From Sphingobacterium faecium (GTDB lineage Bacteria > Bacteroidota > Bacteroidia > Sphingobacteriales > Sphingobacteriaceae), in contig NZ_QBKH01000006.1 of assembly GCF_003054045.1 (NCBI RefSeq), forward strand, positions 434,001 through 498,000: 64,000 nt of DNA, given 5' to 3'. Shown here in pieces: positions 44,903-52,973 of the stretch. The notes under the pieces are model-generated. The model ran no database searches. It was given only the letters and a program-made list of their open reading frames with translations, and was not told the DNA's origin. Every line of letters starts with the position of its first letter. Within the stretch, counting starts at the first letter, position 1. The position numbers and the translations under genes are program-made.

Positions 44903-45133
44903 TCAAAGTTCGTATTCACTTTTAATTGTATTTGTTATCATTTTAAAAGGTTTTGTTGTCGTAAAACTATGTATGGCATGTGCTGGAACAATGATGCTTT
45001 CACCTAATTTCAACATGACCTCCATATTGCTTATATTTACTACAGCCATTCCATCAATGATTTGTATATACTGATCAAAAGGATAGAGTTTTGGTATGAG
45101 TTTTTTACCTCTGGCTACAGAAATCGTGATTAT
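44903..45133 (-). pseudogene. Truncated cupin-domain protein remnant
   Basis: An open stretch of about 76 codons has no start: the codon before it is TGA. It reads as the C-terminal two thirds of a small cupin: ISVARGKKLIPKLYPFDQYI, then QIIDGMAVVNISNMEVMLKL, then GESIIVPAHAIHSFTTTKPF and a tail to a stop at 44905-44903. The GESIIVPAHAIHS part fits cupin motif 2. The first 30-40 residues are unreadable. It is probably a decayed gene. Confidence 0.65.
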
Positions 45134-45212
45134 TCAATGAGTTGTTTTTTTAATATGAATTTAGTTAAACCGAATTTCATATATAATTGGTGATCTCACT
45201 TAACAGAAAAAA

Positions 45213-45419
45213 ATGGAGACCGACGATAGGAAAGTAAAATCAAAAATCGCAAGTATACGAGAGGTCGTCCAACAGAAAAATATAGCATTGGATAACGACA
45301 TGCAAAACCTTGATGAAAGAGCCGAGAAAGAGAATGAGTCCTTCAAGCGTGATGTCAAAAAAGATATGGACGATCTGGAGAAATCTTTAAAAAGCTTAAA
45401 TGATGGTGAAAAAAAATAA
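45213..45419 (+). CDS. Small charged coiled-coil protein
   Basis: A 68-residue protein starting METDDRKVKSKIASIREVVQ with nearly continuous predicted helix and heptad-like spacing (ALDNDMQNLDERAEKENESF). It is very rich in Lys, Glu and Asp, with no Cys, Trp or Gly before the end. It has no recognised family. An ATG and a clean frame support a real gene, but its small size leaves some doubt. Confidence 0.5.
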   Translation: METDDRKVKSKIASIREVVQQKNIALDNDMQNLDERAEKENESFKRDVKKDMDDLEKSLKSLNDGEKK

Positions 45420-45864
45420 ACCAAGTGAACTTATTGTGAAAATGTGATTCAACCACAGTTAAAGATTAAAAGCCTACTCATCGATGGCCTGGGCATCTAA
45501 AAATAATATGGCGATAGACTTTTTACATCGAATGCAATAAAATTTTAATGATAGTTTCACAAGCATAAGTAATCTGGATTATAGCTATTTAATTGCAGAA
45601 AGCGAATATGAAAAATTTTATTAAGAATATTTCATTCTCCATATCTTTTATACTAGAGTGAACTTGTTTAATAAATTCAATAGTTTTACATGACAAGTAA
45701 ATTCAGAAACAACGAAATAGGAGAATAGGTTTGATAATTCAATGCTAAGTAAATAAGTTTGTTAAATGAATATAAATTCCTGTGTTCATGAACAACCTTA
45801 ATAGGAGTATTGTGCAGTCGTTCTTGTTAGCAACTGACTCGTTAAAAATTCTAAAGGGTAATTT
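45420..45864. other. Intergenic region, nothing recognised
   Basis: About 445 bases, AT-rich, between the coiled-coil gene and the GNAT gene. I see no frame of protein character and no clear hairpin or promoter box. Confidence 0.4.
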
Positions 45865-46362
45865 ATGAATTGCATGATTAGAAAAGGCATTCCAAAGGAT
45901 ATCATTCAGGCCGCACAAGTATTAGAGGAAGTAAAAGCATATATGCTGAATATAGGCATTGATCAGTGGGATCAAGAATATCCAAACAGAATCGTCTTGA
46001 CTCAGGATATTGATAGAGAAGAAGCTTTTATTTATGAAGAGCAAGGTGAATTATTGGCCTATATGGTTTTAAATGAAAAATGTGATCAAGAATACGCTGA
46101 ATTAAACTGGAAAACAGCTACTCCGTTTGTCGTGATTCATCGCTTATATGTAAAACCGTCTGCACAAGGTAAAGGTATCTCAAGCAAAATGATAAAATAT
46201 TCGGAGCAATTTGCTCTGGAAAATAAATATCAATCTATACGTTTTGACGCTTTTTCTTTAAATGAAACAGCCAATGCCGTGTATATAAAAAAGGGCTATG
46301 CATCTGTAGGGACCGTCCTTTTTCGAAAAGGAGTTTTTAACTGTTATGAGAAAGCAATGTAA
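45865..46362 (+). CDS. GNAT-family N-acetyltransferase
   Basis: A 165-residue acetyltransferase. After an N-terminal domain (MNCMIRKGIPKDIIQAAQVL), the acetyl-CoA site is HRLYVKPSAQGKGISSKMIK, followed by SIRFDAFSLNETANAVYIKK and GYASVGTVLF, the usual end of the fold. The DQWDQEYPNR part near residue 35 is typical of a broad Bacteroidetes/Firmicutes subgroup. Substrate unknown. The next gene starts 29 bases downstream, so they may be cotranscribed. Confidence 0.9.
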   Translation: MNCMIRKGIPKDIIQAAQVLEEVKAYMLNIGIDQWDQEYPNRIVLTQDIDREEAFIYEEQGELLAYMVLNEKCDQEYAELNWKTATPFVVIHRLYVKPSAQGKGISSKMIKYSEQFALENKYQSIRFDAFSLNETANAVYIKKGYASVGTVLFRKGVFNCYEKAM

Positions 46363-46391
46363 TTCATACAAAACCTGATAAAGAATAACAT

Positions 46392-46919
46392 ATGAAAAAT
46401 ATTTTTGTAATAAATGGTAGTGCAAGTAGCAATTCATCCAATCAAAAACTCATCCATATATTTGCAGATTTCACCAAAGATATTTTTAACCTCAAGATTT
46501 TCAACGAGCTTAAATCACTTCCACATTTTGATCCCGCACTTTCTATTACCGAAACGCCCAAAGTAATTTTAGATTTTAGAAAAGAGATAGAAATTGCTGA
46601 TGGTATTATAATATGTACACCTGAATATGTTTTTAGTATGCCAAGCGGACTGAAAAACGCAATGGAATGGTGCGTTTCAACGACCTTATTTTCAGACAAA
46701 CCGATAGGCCTTATTACAGCATCAGCTCATGGTGAAAAAGGACATGTCGAATTACAGTTGATCATGGAAACCTTAATGGCAAGTTTTACTGCAGATACGA
46801 CGCTTCTAATTTCGGGAATAAAAGGGAAAATAAATGAGCAGGGTGACTTAATGGATGATAAAACTAAAGATTCCTTATTCAAATTTGCACATGCGTATTA
46901 CGATCTGATTTCATCTTAA
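46392..46919 (+). CDS. NADPH-dependent FMN reductase family protein
   Basis: A 175-residue flavodoxin-like reductase. It starts MKNIFVINGSASSNSSNQKL with the FMN-phosphate loop NGSASSNSSN. The second FMN contact is IICTPEYVFSMPSGLKNAME, followed by PIGLITASAHGEKG. It probably transfers electrons from NADPH to FMN or a quinone-like acceptor in the cytoplasm. It may be coexpressed with the acetyltransferase before it. Confidence 0.9.
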   Translation: MKNIFVINGSASSNSSNQKLIHIFADFTKDIFNLKIFNELKSLPHFDPALSITETPKVILDFRKEIEIADGIIICTPEYVFSMPSGLKNAMEWCVSTTLFSDKPIGLITASAHGEKGHVELQLIMETLMASFTADTTLLISGIKGKINEQGDLMDDKTKDSLFKFAHAYYDLISS

Positions 46920-47200
46920 TTAAGCGATAAGTATTATCAATTTTCATATTTTCTGAATATCAAATATAGATGTGGAGGGAACATATATTGCTCTTTTTTT
47001 GTCAAAATTTCGCTTTTACATAAGCGAATAATAAGTAAGTACGTATAGTATTTAATTTTATAGATATAGCAGTATGAACTTTCACGATAACAGTAGGCAA
47101 ATGAGTAGTATATGGAGAGATGTGGTTTTTCTGCTTACGTATTTCTAGTTTTTTTAAATATATTTATTTGTTTATCAATACTTTATATTTTTATTAAATT
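46920..47200. other. Intergenic region upstream of NAD operon
   Basis: This gap contains a small hairpin TTCGCTT/AAGCGAA (47009-47028) and is otherwise AT-rich. The operators and promoter of the NAD operon follow it. I see no gene. Confidence 0.4.
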
Positions 47201-47225
47201 CTTTTGAGTGAAAAGTACTCAAAAG
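47201..47225. promoter_or_regulatory. Operator 1 of the NAD operon (proposed NrtR site)
   Basis: CTTTTGAGT and ACTCAAAAG form a 9-bp inverted repeat around 7 bases. The core TTGAGT-N7-ACTCAA recurs at 47259-47277, with 55 bases from centre to centre. It ends just upstream of the -33 box. A regulator of the NrtR family is encoded as the last gene of the operon, so autoregulation is likely. Confidence 0.65.
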
Positions 47226-47227
47226 AA

Positions 47228-47258
47228 TTGCATACTTTAAAATTATTGCTCATATTTG
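47228..47258 (+). promoter_or_regulatory. Probable promoter of the NAD operon
   Basis: TTG at 47228-47230 is followed 20 bases later by CATATTTG at 47251-47258, one mismatch from TAnnTTTG. The spacing fits a Bacteroidetes promoter. It lies exactly between the two operators, and transcription would start inside the second, as expected for repression. Confidence 0.5.
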
Positions 47259-47277
47259 TTGAGTAAAATATACTCAA
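47259..47277. promoter_or_regulatory. Operator 2 of the NAD operon (proposed NrtR site)
   Basis: TTGAGTA-AAATA-TACTCAA is a perfect 7-bp inverted repeat with the same TTGAGT-N7-ACTCAA core as operator 1. It starts directly after the -7 box and ends 17 bases before the first ATG, so a bound protein would block transcription start. Confidence 0.65.
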
Positions 47278-47294
47278 ATATAAAAGATAGAGTT

Positions 47295-48104
47295 ATGATT
47301 GTACTTAACACCTATGCCATAATCACAGAGCAGTTTCCTAATAAGGAAACGAAAGTGAAAGATTTTGATCCGTATATCTTAAAAGACAATTTGCTTGAAT
47401 TCACCTATCAAGAAGATGGTGATCTAATCAAACTTCTTTTTGTTAAGAAAAGAATTGATCAGGAGCAGGTAAATTGTAAGCTCGTGATCAATTATATGCC
47501 TTATAGCCGTATGGACCGTAAAATTGAAGGTGATCTGTTCACCCTTCAGTATATTTGTGCATTTATCAATGACCTACACTTTGAAAAGGTGTACGTTATT
47601 GAACCGCACTCGGCCAAAACCATTGAACTGTTGCGCAATAGCGAGGCCATCTACCCAGCACTAGATTGGTTACCAGCGATTATGGATCAGATGCAGTTTA
47701 CAGATCAAGACCGAATTGTTTTTCCGGACAAAGGAGCAGCTGCACGCTATCATAATACAGGTTATGACCATAGCTGCATATTTGACAAAACCCGCAATCC
47801 AGAGACAGGACGCATTGAGAATATGCTTCTCAAACAGGGTGATATACCAAAAGGGGCGAAGTGTATCATCGTAGATGACCTTTGTTCTGCTGGAGGAACT
47901 TTCCTTTGGGCAGGTCAGACTCTCAAGCAAATGGGAGCCAGTGAAATTTATCTTCTGGTCACGCACTGTGAGCCACGTGTATTATCCGGTAAATTGCTCG
48001 ATCAAGATTCACCCATAGACAAAGTATTCACCGGCACCTCAATGATGCAGCAAACGCATCCCAAAATAGAATACATCACCATTAACCTTGAAAACTATGT
48101 TTAA
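47295..48104 (+). CDS. prs: Ribose-phosphate pyrophosphokinase-like protein (Prs family)
   Basis: The ATG at 47295 starts MIVLNTYAIITEQFPNKETK, giving 269 residues, shorter than housekeeping Prs (about 315). The phosphoribosyl-binding loop is readable in CIIVDDLCSAGGTFLWAGQT. INYMPYSRMDRKIEGDLFTL matches the ATP/regulatory flap region of Prs. It would make PRPP for the NAD gene that follows. A related enzyme in phages (Adps) acts on ADP-ribose instead, so the donor substrate is not certain. The next gene starts inside its last codons. Confidence 0.85.
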   Translation: MIVLNTYAIITEQFPNKETKVKDFDPYILKDNLLEFTYQEDGDLIKLLFVKKRIDQEQVNCKLVINYMPYSRMDRKIEGDLFTLQYICAFINDLHFEKVYVIEPHSAKTIELLRNSEAIYPALDWLPAIMDQMQFTDQDRIVFPDKGAAARYHNTGYDHSCIFDKTRNPETGRIENMLLKQGDIPKGAKCIIVDDLCSAGGTFLWAGQTLKQMGASEIYLLVTHCEPRVLSGKLLDQDSPIDKVFTGTSMMQQTHPKIEYITINLENYV

Positions 48105-49605
48105 TCCGATAAGTAAAAATCCTATTCTTTGGACAGACGGTTATAAGCTATGCCATAAAGATCAGTATCCGGCCAGAACCAATTGGGTATATGAAACCTG
48201 GACACCCCGAATGTCGCGTATAGCTGGTATTAGCCATGTTGTATTTTTCGGATTACAAGGAGCATTGGCAGAAATGACTCATGCCTTTGAACAGTATTTT
48301 TTCAGTCAGCCACTAGAGACAGTTGTGTCAGAATATGAAGAAGCTATCCAGCATGTTTTTGCACAGACCAATGCTAATTTTGCTGCTACTCACAGTTCTG
48401 CCCATATCCGAGCCCTGCATCAATTAGGTTATCTGCCTATTCAGATCAAAGCTATGAAGGAGGGAAGTTTGGTACCCATTGGTGTCCCGATGTTTACGAT
48501 TGAAAATACCCATCCTGACTTCTTTTGGTTACCCGGTTATTTAGAGACCCAGCTTTCAGCCTATATCTGGTCACCCATGACAGCAGCTACCATTGCAGAT
48601 CGTTACAAAAGATTGTTGAACAGCTATGCCGAGAAAACAGGAGATATTCACAAAGTACATACCCAAGCAGGTGATTTCTCCATGAGGGGAATGGGTTCTC
48701 CAGAGACCGCCTACCGCACAGCAGGAGGACATCTATTGAGCTTTTCGGTATCAGCTACGCTTTCTGTACGAAACTATCTTAAATCTTATTATGCGGCAGG
48801 CAATGATATACTGATGTATACACCATCCACGGAGCATAGTGTTATGTGTTCTTATGGCGAGCAGGAAGTGGAGGCATTTCGACACTTGATTACCGAGGTA
48901 TATCCCAGTGGTAATATTTCTATCGTATCTGACACCTACGATCTTTGGAATGTAGTTGACCAAGTTCTGCCACAGCTGAAAGAACTGATCCTCTCGCGAG
49001 ATGGAAAAGTGGTGATCCGTCCAGACAGTGGAGATCCTATTCATATCATCTGCGGCGATAAGGATTCCGATCGTGAGACCGTTAGAAAAGGGATTGTTGA
49101 ACGCCTGTTTGAAATCTTTGGCGGAACAGTCAATTCAAAAGGATACAAAGAGCTAGATCCCCATATCGGTGTAGTTTATGGAGATTCCATTACCGTCGAT
49201 CGTGCAGACAAGATCTGCAGTGGCTTGATGGAAAAAGGCTTTGCTTCGACTAATACCGCTTTAGGAATCGGTTCATACACGTATCAATATGTGACACGTG
49301 ATACGTTCGGTTTCGCATTAAAAGGCACAGCAGAAGAAGTAGACGGTCAGTTTAAAGCGATTCAAAAAAGACCAGCTACCGATATCGGCAACTTCAAAAA
49401 ATCACAAAAGGGTATCGTAGCAGTTGTATTTGAAGATCATGACTATCGCTTGATTGATGACCTTAACCCGCAGACAGTTAGTGAATTAAAAAATAAAAAT
49501 CTTTTAAAAGATTTTTATATCAACGGTGAATTCGTTTTCACCAATACATTTGAAGAGATCAGAACTACCTTGAAAATAGAATCAAATCGCGTATATGGAA
49601 ACTAA
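48097..49605 (+). CDS. nadV: Nicotinamide phosphoribosyltransferase-like protein (NadV/NAMPT family)
   Basis: The ATG at 48097 overlaps prs by 8 bases; a TTG at 48088 is less likely. The product of 502 residues matches NAMPT in length and motifs: LWTDGYKLCHKDQYP at the N-terminus, then GDFSMRGMGSPETAYRTAGG, PSTEHSVMCSYGEQEVEAFR and VVIRPDSGDP, with YGDSITVDRADKICSGLMEK later. It should make NMN from nicotinamide and PRPP. Phage Namat enzymes in this family use ADP-ribose diphosphate instead, so this needs testing. It is translationally coupled to prs and nadE. Confidence 0.92.
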   Translation: MFNPISKNPILWTDGYKLCHKDQYPARTNWVYETWTPRMSRIAGISHVVFFGLQGALAEMTHAFEQYFFSQPLETVVSEYEEAIQHVFAQTNANFAATHSSAHIRALHQLGYLPIQIKAMKEGSLVPIGVPMFTIENTHPDFFWLPGYLETQLSAYIWSPMTAATIADRYKRLLNSYAEKTGDIHKVHTQAGDFSMRGMGSPETAYRTAGGHLLSFSVSATLSVRNYLKSYYAAGNDILMYTPSTEHSVMCSYGEQEVEAFRHLITEVYPSGNISIVSDTYDLWNVVDQVLPQLKELILSRDGKVVIRPDSGDPIHIICGDKDSDRETVRKGIVERLFEIFGGTVNSKGYKELDPHIGVVYGDSITVDRADKICSGLMEKGFASTNTALGIGSYTYQYVTRDTFGFALKGTAEEVDGQFKAIQKRPATDIGNFKKSQKGIVAVVFEDHDYRLIDDLNPQTVSELKNKNLLKDFYINGEFVFTNTFEEIRTTLKIESNRVYGN

Positions 49606-50377
49606 ACAACACAAGCCATTTGTTATCAATGATGACAATGTCGCACAATATGCAAGTAAAATAGCAACATGGATAGCTCAACAGGTCGCTGCTGCCAATC
49701 GCAAAGGAGTAGTACTGGGTATGAGCGGAGGTATAGACTGTAGTGTAGTTGCCTGCCTGTGCCATTTGGCGAAAGTCGATACACATTTGGTCATGATGCC
49801 TTATGGCAATGATATGAGCAATACCCGAAGCTCACAACATGCATTAGAACTGATTCAAAAGTTCAATTTTGCTCATCATACTTTCGATATTCAGCCAGCA
49901 GTAGATGCCTTGACTATTACCAATGTATCGTTCTTGGCACAAGCAGGAACTGTCAATCAAGCCTTGAGCCAAGCCAATATCCGTCCTCGTGTGCGGATGA
50001 CCTACCTCTATCAGTTAGCACAGCTAGGTAGCCGGTTTGTGATCGGTACTGGCAATATGGCTGAACGTACTGTTGGATACTTTACCAAATGGGGTGATGG
50101 TGCTGCAGATCTTAATCCTTTGGGTATGCTGACCAAACAGGAGGTTTATACCTTGGCAAAATGTCTCGGTGTGCCCGATTCCATCATTGAAAAGAAACCA
50201 TCAGCGGGGCTATGGGAAGGACAGACCGATGAGGATGAATTGGGTATGACATACAATCAAATAGATGCGTTTATATTAACAGGAACTTCAGGAGATGAAA
50301 ACATTGATGCCTTAATACAGCAACGTATAGCGCTATCCGCTCATAAGTTTGAGACCGTTCCAATTTTCAACAACTAA
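49595..50377 (+). CDS. nadE: NH3-dependent NAD+ synthetase
   Basis: A 260-residue enzyme that converts nicotinate adenine dinucleotide to NAD+ with ATP and ammonia. The P-loop-like motif is VLGMSGGIDCSVVAC, with Cys where many have Ser. GTGNMAERTVGYFTKWGDGA and KKPSAGLWEGQTDEDELGMT are the conserved adenylate and substrate regions. It has no glutaminase domain. Its ATG overlaps nadV by 11 bases, so the two are coupled. Its presence beside NadV is odd, since NMN needs only an adenylyltransferase, which is not in this operon. Confidence 0.95.
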   Translation: METKQHKPFVINDDNVAQYASKIATWIAQQVAAANRKGVVLGMSGGIDCSVVACLCHLAKVDTHLVMMPYGNDMSNTRSSQHALELIQKFNFAHHTFDIQPAVDALTITNVSFLAQAGTVNQALSQANIRPRVRMTYLYQLAQLGSRFVIGTGNMAERTVGYFTKWGDGAADLNPLGMLTKQEVYTLAKCLGVPDSIIEKKPSAGLWEGQTDEDELGMTYNQIDAFILTGTSGDENIDALIQQRIALSAHKFETVPIFNN

Positions 50378-50391
50378 GCTTTTAAAATATC

Positions 50392-51306
50392 ATGAATACC
50401 AGGTATCAGCAAATTATCGACATCAACCATATCGCTTCTTACACAATTAATGAACAGATAGATGATATGTTAGCCCTTGGACAATCCGAAAATATAAAAC
50501 CTGCAGCGCAGGATGAGAAACGGAATCTGCTATTGGCTATCGATGTGCAGAACGATTTTATGGAGGGCATTGGCAGTCTGGCCGTTCAAGGTTCGAGAGC
50601 AGATGTTCAACGCCTTACAAAATGGATGTATCATAATATGGCTTCCTTGACTCAGATTATCTGTAGTTTGGACTGTCACTCCATGATGCAGATTTTTCAT
50701 CCTGTTTGGTGGGTCGATCAAGAAGGTAATCATCCGGCACCATTTACCATCATTGCTTACGAAGATGTTGTTCAGGGTATATGGGTGGCAGCCAATGGGG
50801 GCAACGAACGCTCTTTGGAGTATCTCCAGAATTTGGAAACTGATCATAAGAAAAAGCTTTGTATATGGCCCTATCATTGTTTAGAAGGAACAGTAGGAGC
50901 TAAGCTCGAAAGCCAGTTTACCAAAATGCTTTACTTTCATGCGGCAGCCCGTAGCACAGCTCCCCAGTTAATTTATAAGGGACAAAATCCCTACTCCGAG
51001 ATGTATGGTATTATCAAAGCCGAATACGATCGTGATCAATATATCAACTATGAAGTGCTCAATTCCGTGAGTCAGTTTGATGCCATCTATATTGCAGGTC
51101 AGGCTTCCAGTCATTGCGTATTGGCTTCTGTGACCCAGATTTTAGAATATTTTTCAGACAATAAGGAACTCACCTCACGTATTACTTTACTTGAAGACTG
51201 CATGTCGCCAATAGCCGGATTTGAAGATAGTACAAGGCAGCAGTTTGAAGTACTTCAGGAGCGATATGGTATCCACATTCGTAAATCAACTGACATCGTT
51301 TTATAG
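50392..51306 (+). CDS. Isochorismatase-family protein, probably nicotinamidase-related
   Basis: A 304-residue protein, longer than PncA (about 190-215). The catalytic triad is readable: Asp51 in LLLAIDVQNDFMEG, a lysine in LIYKGQNPYSEMYG, and Cys242 in IAGQASSHCVLASV. Metal-type residues may lie in SLDCHSMMQIFHPVWW. It has an N-terminal extension of about 45 residues and a large insertion near 90-180. It could deamidate nicotinamide to nicotinate, or act on a related amide. It lies 14 bases after nadE and 2 bases before the regulator gene. Confidence 0.8.
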   Translation: MNTRYQQIIDINHIASYTINEQIDDMLALGQSENIKPAAQDEKRNLLLAIDVQNDFMEGIGSLAVQGSRADVQRLTKWMYHNMASLTQIICSLDCHSMMQIFHPVWWVDQEGNHPAPFTIIAYEDVVQGIWVAANGGNERSLEYLQNLETDHKKKLCIWPYHCLEGTVGAKLESQFTKMLYFHAAARSTAPQLIYKGQNPYSEMYGIIKAEYDRDQYINYEVLNSVSQFDAIYIAGQASSHCVLASVTQILEYFSDNKELTSRITLLEDCMSPIAGFEDSTRQQFEVLQERYGIHIRKSTDIVL

Positions 51307-51308
51307 TT

Positions 51309-52013
51309 ATGAACAGCGCGAAACAAACGTTCACCTATGAATATCCAAGACCAGCAGTCACAGTAGACTGTGTGATCTTTGGATTTGATAGAGGAGAACT
51401 CAAAGTGTTGCTCACCAAGCGTGGAATCGAACCATTTTTAGGCAAATGGGCATTTCCCGGAGGATTCATTTTAGAACGTGAGAGTGCCGATGAATGTGCC
51501 CGTCGCAAACTGGCTGAAGAAGCAGGATTAGAAGATATCTATTTGGAGCAGCTCTATACTTTTTCAGCTTTAGATCGGGATCCCCGTTTTCGGGTTATCA
51601 GCATTGCATATTACGCCTTGGTCAAGTCTACAGATTATCTTATTGAGGCAGGACTTGATATTGAAGAAGTAAAATGGTTCAGTTTGGATGAAGCTATGCC
51701 GTTAGCATTTGATCACGATCAGATTCTATCGGTTGCCATTGAACGGCTGAAAGGAAAGATACGTTACCAGCCCATAGGTTTTGAATTATTGCCGGAGCAA
51801 TTCACATTGCCCGATCTCCATAAGCTGTACGAGACCATTTTGCAAAGAGCTGTCGATCGGGGTAATTTTCGAAAGAAGATTTTAAGTATGAAACTGCTGA
51901 TTGATCATAGTGAAAAGCAACCAGATCGACATGCTCGAGCAGCTAAGATTTATAGCTTTGATCGTAACAAATACGAAGCTCTCAAAGAATCAGGATTCTA
52001 TTTTGAGCTTTAA
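51309..52013 (+). CDS. nrtR: NrtR-type Nudix transcriptional regulator
   Basis: A 234-residue protein with an N-terminal Nudix domain (about 12-150) and a C-terminal winged helix (about 160-234; LPEQFTLPDLHKLYETILQR, then NFRKKILSMKLL). The Nudix box is GGFILERESADECARRKLAE then EAGL; the usual REUxEE is RKLAEE, so the first catalytic Glu is Lys. NrtR proteins sense ADP-ribose and often are not hydrolases, and this change agrees. As the last gene of the NAD operon it probably represses it through the two palindromes at 47201 and 47259. Confidence 0.9.
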   Translation: MNSAKQTFTYEYPRPAVTVDCVIFGFDRGELKVLLTKRGIEPFLGKWAFPGGFILERESADECARRKLAEEAGLEDIYLEQLYTFSALDRDPRFRVISIAYYALVKSTDYLIEAGLDIEEVKWFSLDEAMPLAFDHDQILSVAIERLKGKIRYQPIGFELLPEQFTLPDLHKLYETILQRAVDRGNFRKKILSMKLLIDHSEKQPDRHARAAKIYSFDRNKYEALKESGFYFEL

Positions 52014-52058
52014 TAAAATGTTTTTTTTAAACCATTCAATTAATTTCATTAAATCCCT

Positions 52059-52106
52059 TATCATAGTCCTATTTTTTAATGAAGAAAATTAGGGCTATGA
52101 TATTTT
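52059..52106 (+). terminator. Terminator of the NAD operon
   Basis: A 13-bp stem (one G-T pair) pairs 52059-52071 with 52090-52102 around an 18-base loop, followed by TTTT. It lies 46 bases after the nrtR stop. Confidence 0.65.
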
Positions 52107-52133
52107 AAACCCAATTTTTTTTAGCAAAATTAT

Positions 52134-52481
52134 TTAATGCCAATCAAAGTAACAGTATCTACACTGTTTTGCTAATGGAGTTCTTGCCAACTTGCCACAT
52201 TTTGGGCAATTGTTAAATGTAATTTGTGCATGATGGTTAGACAATATACGTTGAGCGGTATTTTTATAGAATTTTTCTATTCCATCATGTATGAGTGATA
52301 AAGCTGTAAGATCTTTAGTAAGCAAAACGGCTTTAAAGTAGATCTTCTTTATTTTATCCAAATCCTTATTTCCTTCAAGTTTCAATAGTGAATGGATATG
52401 TTTATAAGCTAATTTCTCCTGTGGAGACATCAGATGAAGGTAATGGGTAATGATATAGTTTTGAGTGTCTTGATCCATCAT
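52134..52481 (-). CDS. Small zinc-ribbon-like protein
   Basis: A protein of about 115 residues, taken from the ATG at 52481 because the longer frame needs TTG. The first two thirds are helical (YIITHYLHLMSPQEKLAYKH). The end holds a four-cysteine motif (NNCPKCGKLARTPLAKQCRY then C), as in a zinc ribbon. I do not recognise a family. It is convergent with the NAD operon. Confidence 0.65.
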   Translation of the reverse strand: MMDQDTQNYIITHYLHLMSPQEKLAYKHIHSLLKLEGNKDLDKIKKIYFKAVLLTKDLTALSLIHDGIEKFYKNTAQRILSNHHAQITFNNCPKCGKLARTPLAKQCRYCYFDWH

Positions 52482-52973
52482 AATTTTAAAGGTCAATTAC
52501 CATAATTCGGTGTGGCGCAATATGCTTCCTACCCAAGGGAATATCGCCGTAGAAAAGGCCGAAATTGCAAAATCGCTTTATTTTGCTGGTATTTAAATTG
52601 TTTTTAATACTAATTTTGGCAATGTTTCCATGCTCGTTACGTTGTTCGCTCAACAGGAGCTCACTATTGGCTCTCATTCGATATTCCTATTTTTTTATCG
52701 GCCTCTGTATCTTACCCCATCTGCGGTAACCGTCTGTCTAGGAAATAACTTCTCTCTCAGGCATCTTGTCGATGATCAATATACCATCCCCTTAACCTTG
52801 AATCCAAATTGTGTGATTAGTTGAGTATCGCATCCCGTGTTTTGGTGCTATGTTAAGTGGTATTAAGTCGAAACCACAAACGCAGATATTATGACCAAAT
52901 TTCAATTGAAAAACTATCTTTAAATTTCACACGTCATACTATCTGATACAAATTCTTGTCGGAAATGAATTAA
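52482..52973. other. Intergenic region, possible gene debris
   Basis: About 490 bases without a clear gene. Minus-strand frame 52486-52677 (from MRANSELLLSEQRNEHGNIA) reads somewhat like protein but has stops upstream and no counterpart I recognise. The stretch may be old gene debris. Confidence 0.35.

Noticed and set aside
47295..52013. Prophage or defence-island origin of the NAD operon
   Set aside because: No phage structural, integrase or defence genes flank it, and its own regulator and operators fit a resident metabolic operon. The NARP1-like idea is kept only as a question about substrates.
52486..52677. 63-codon minus-strand frame
   Set aside because: It has stops directly upstream and no family I recognise, so it is noted only as possible debris.
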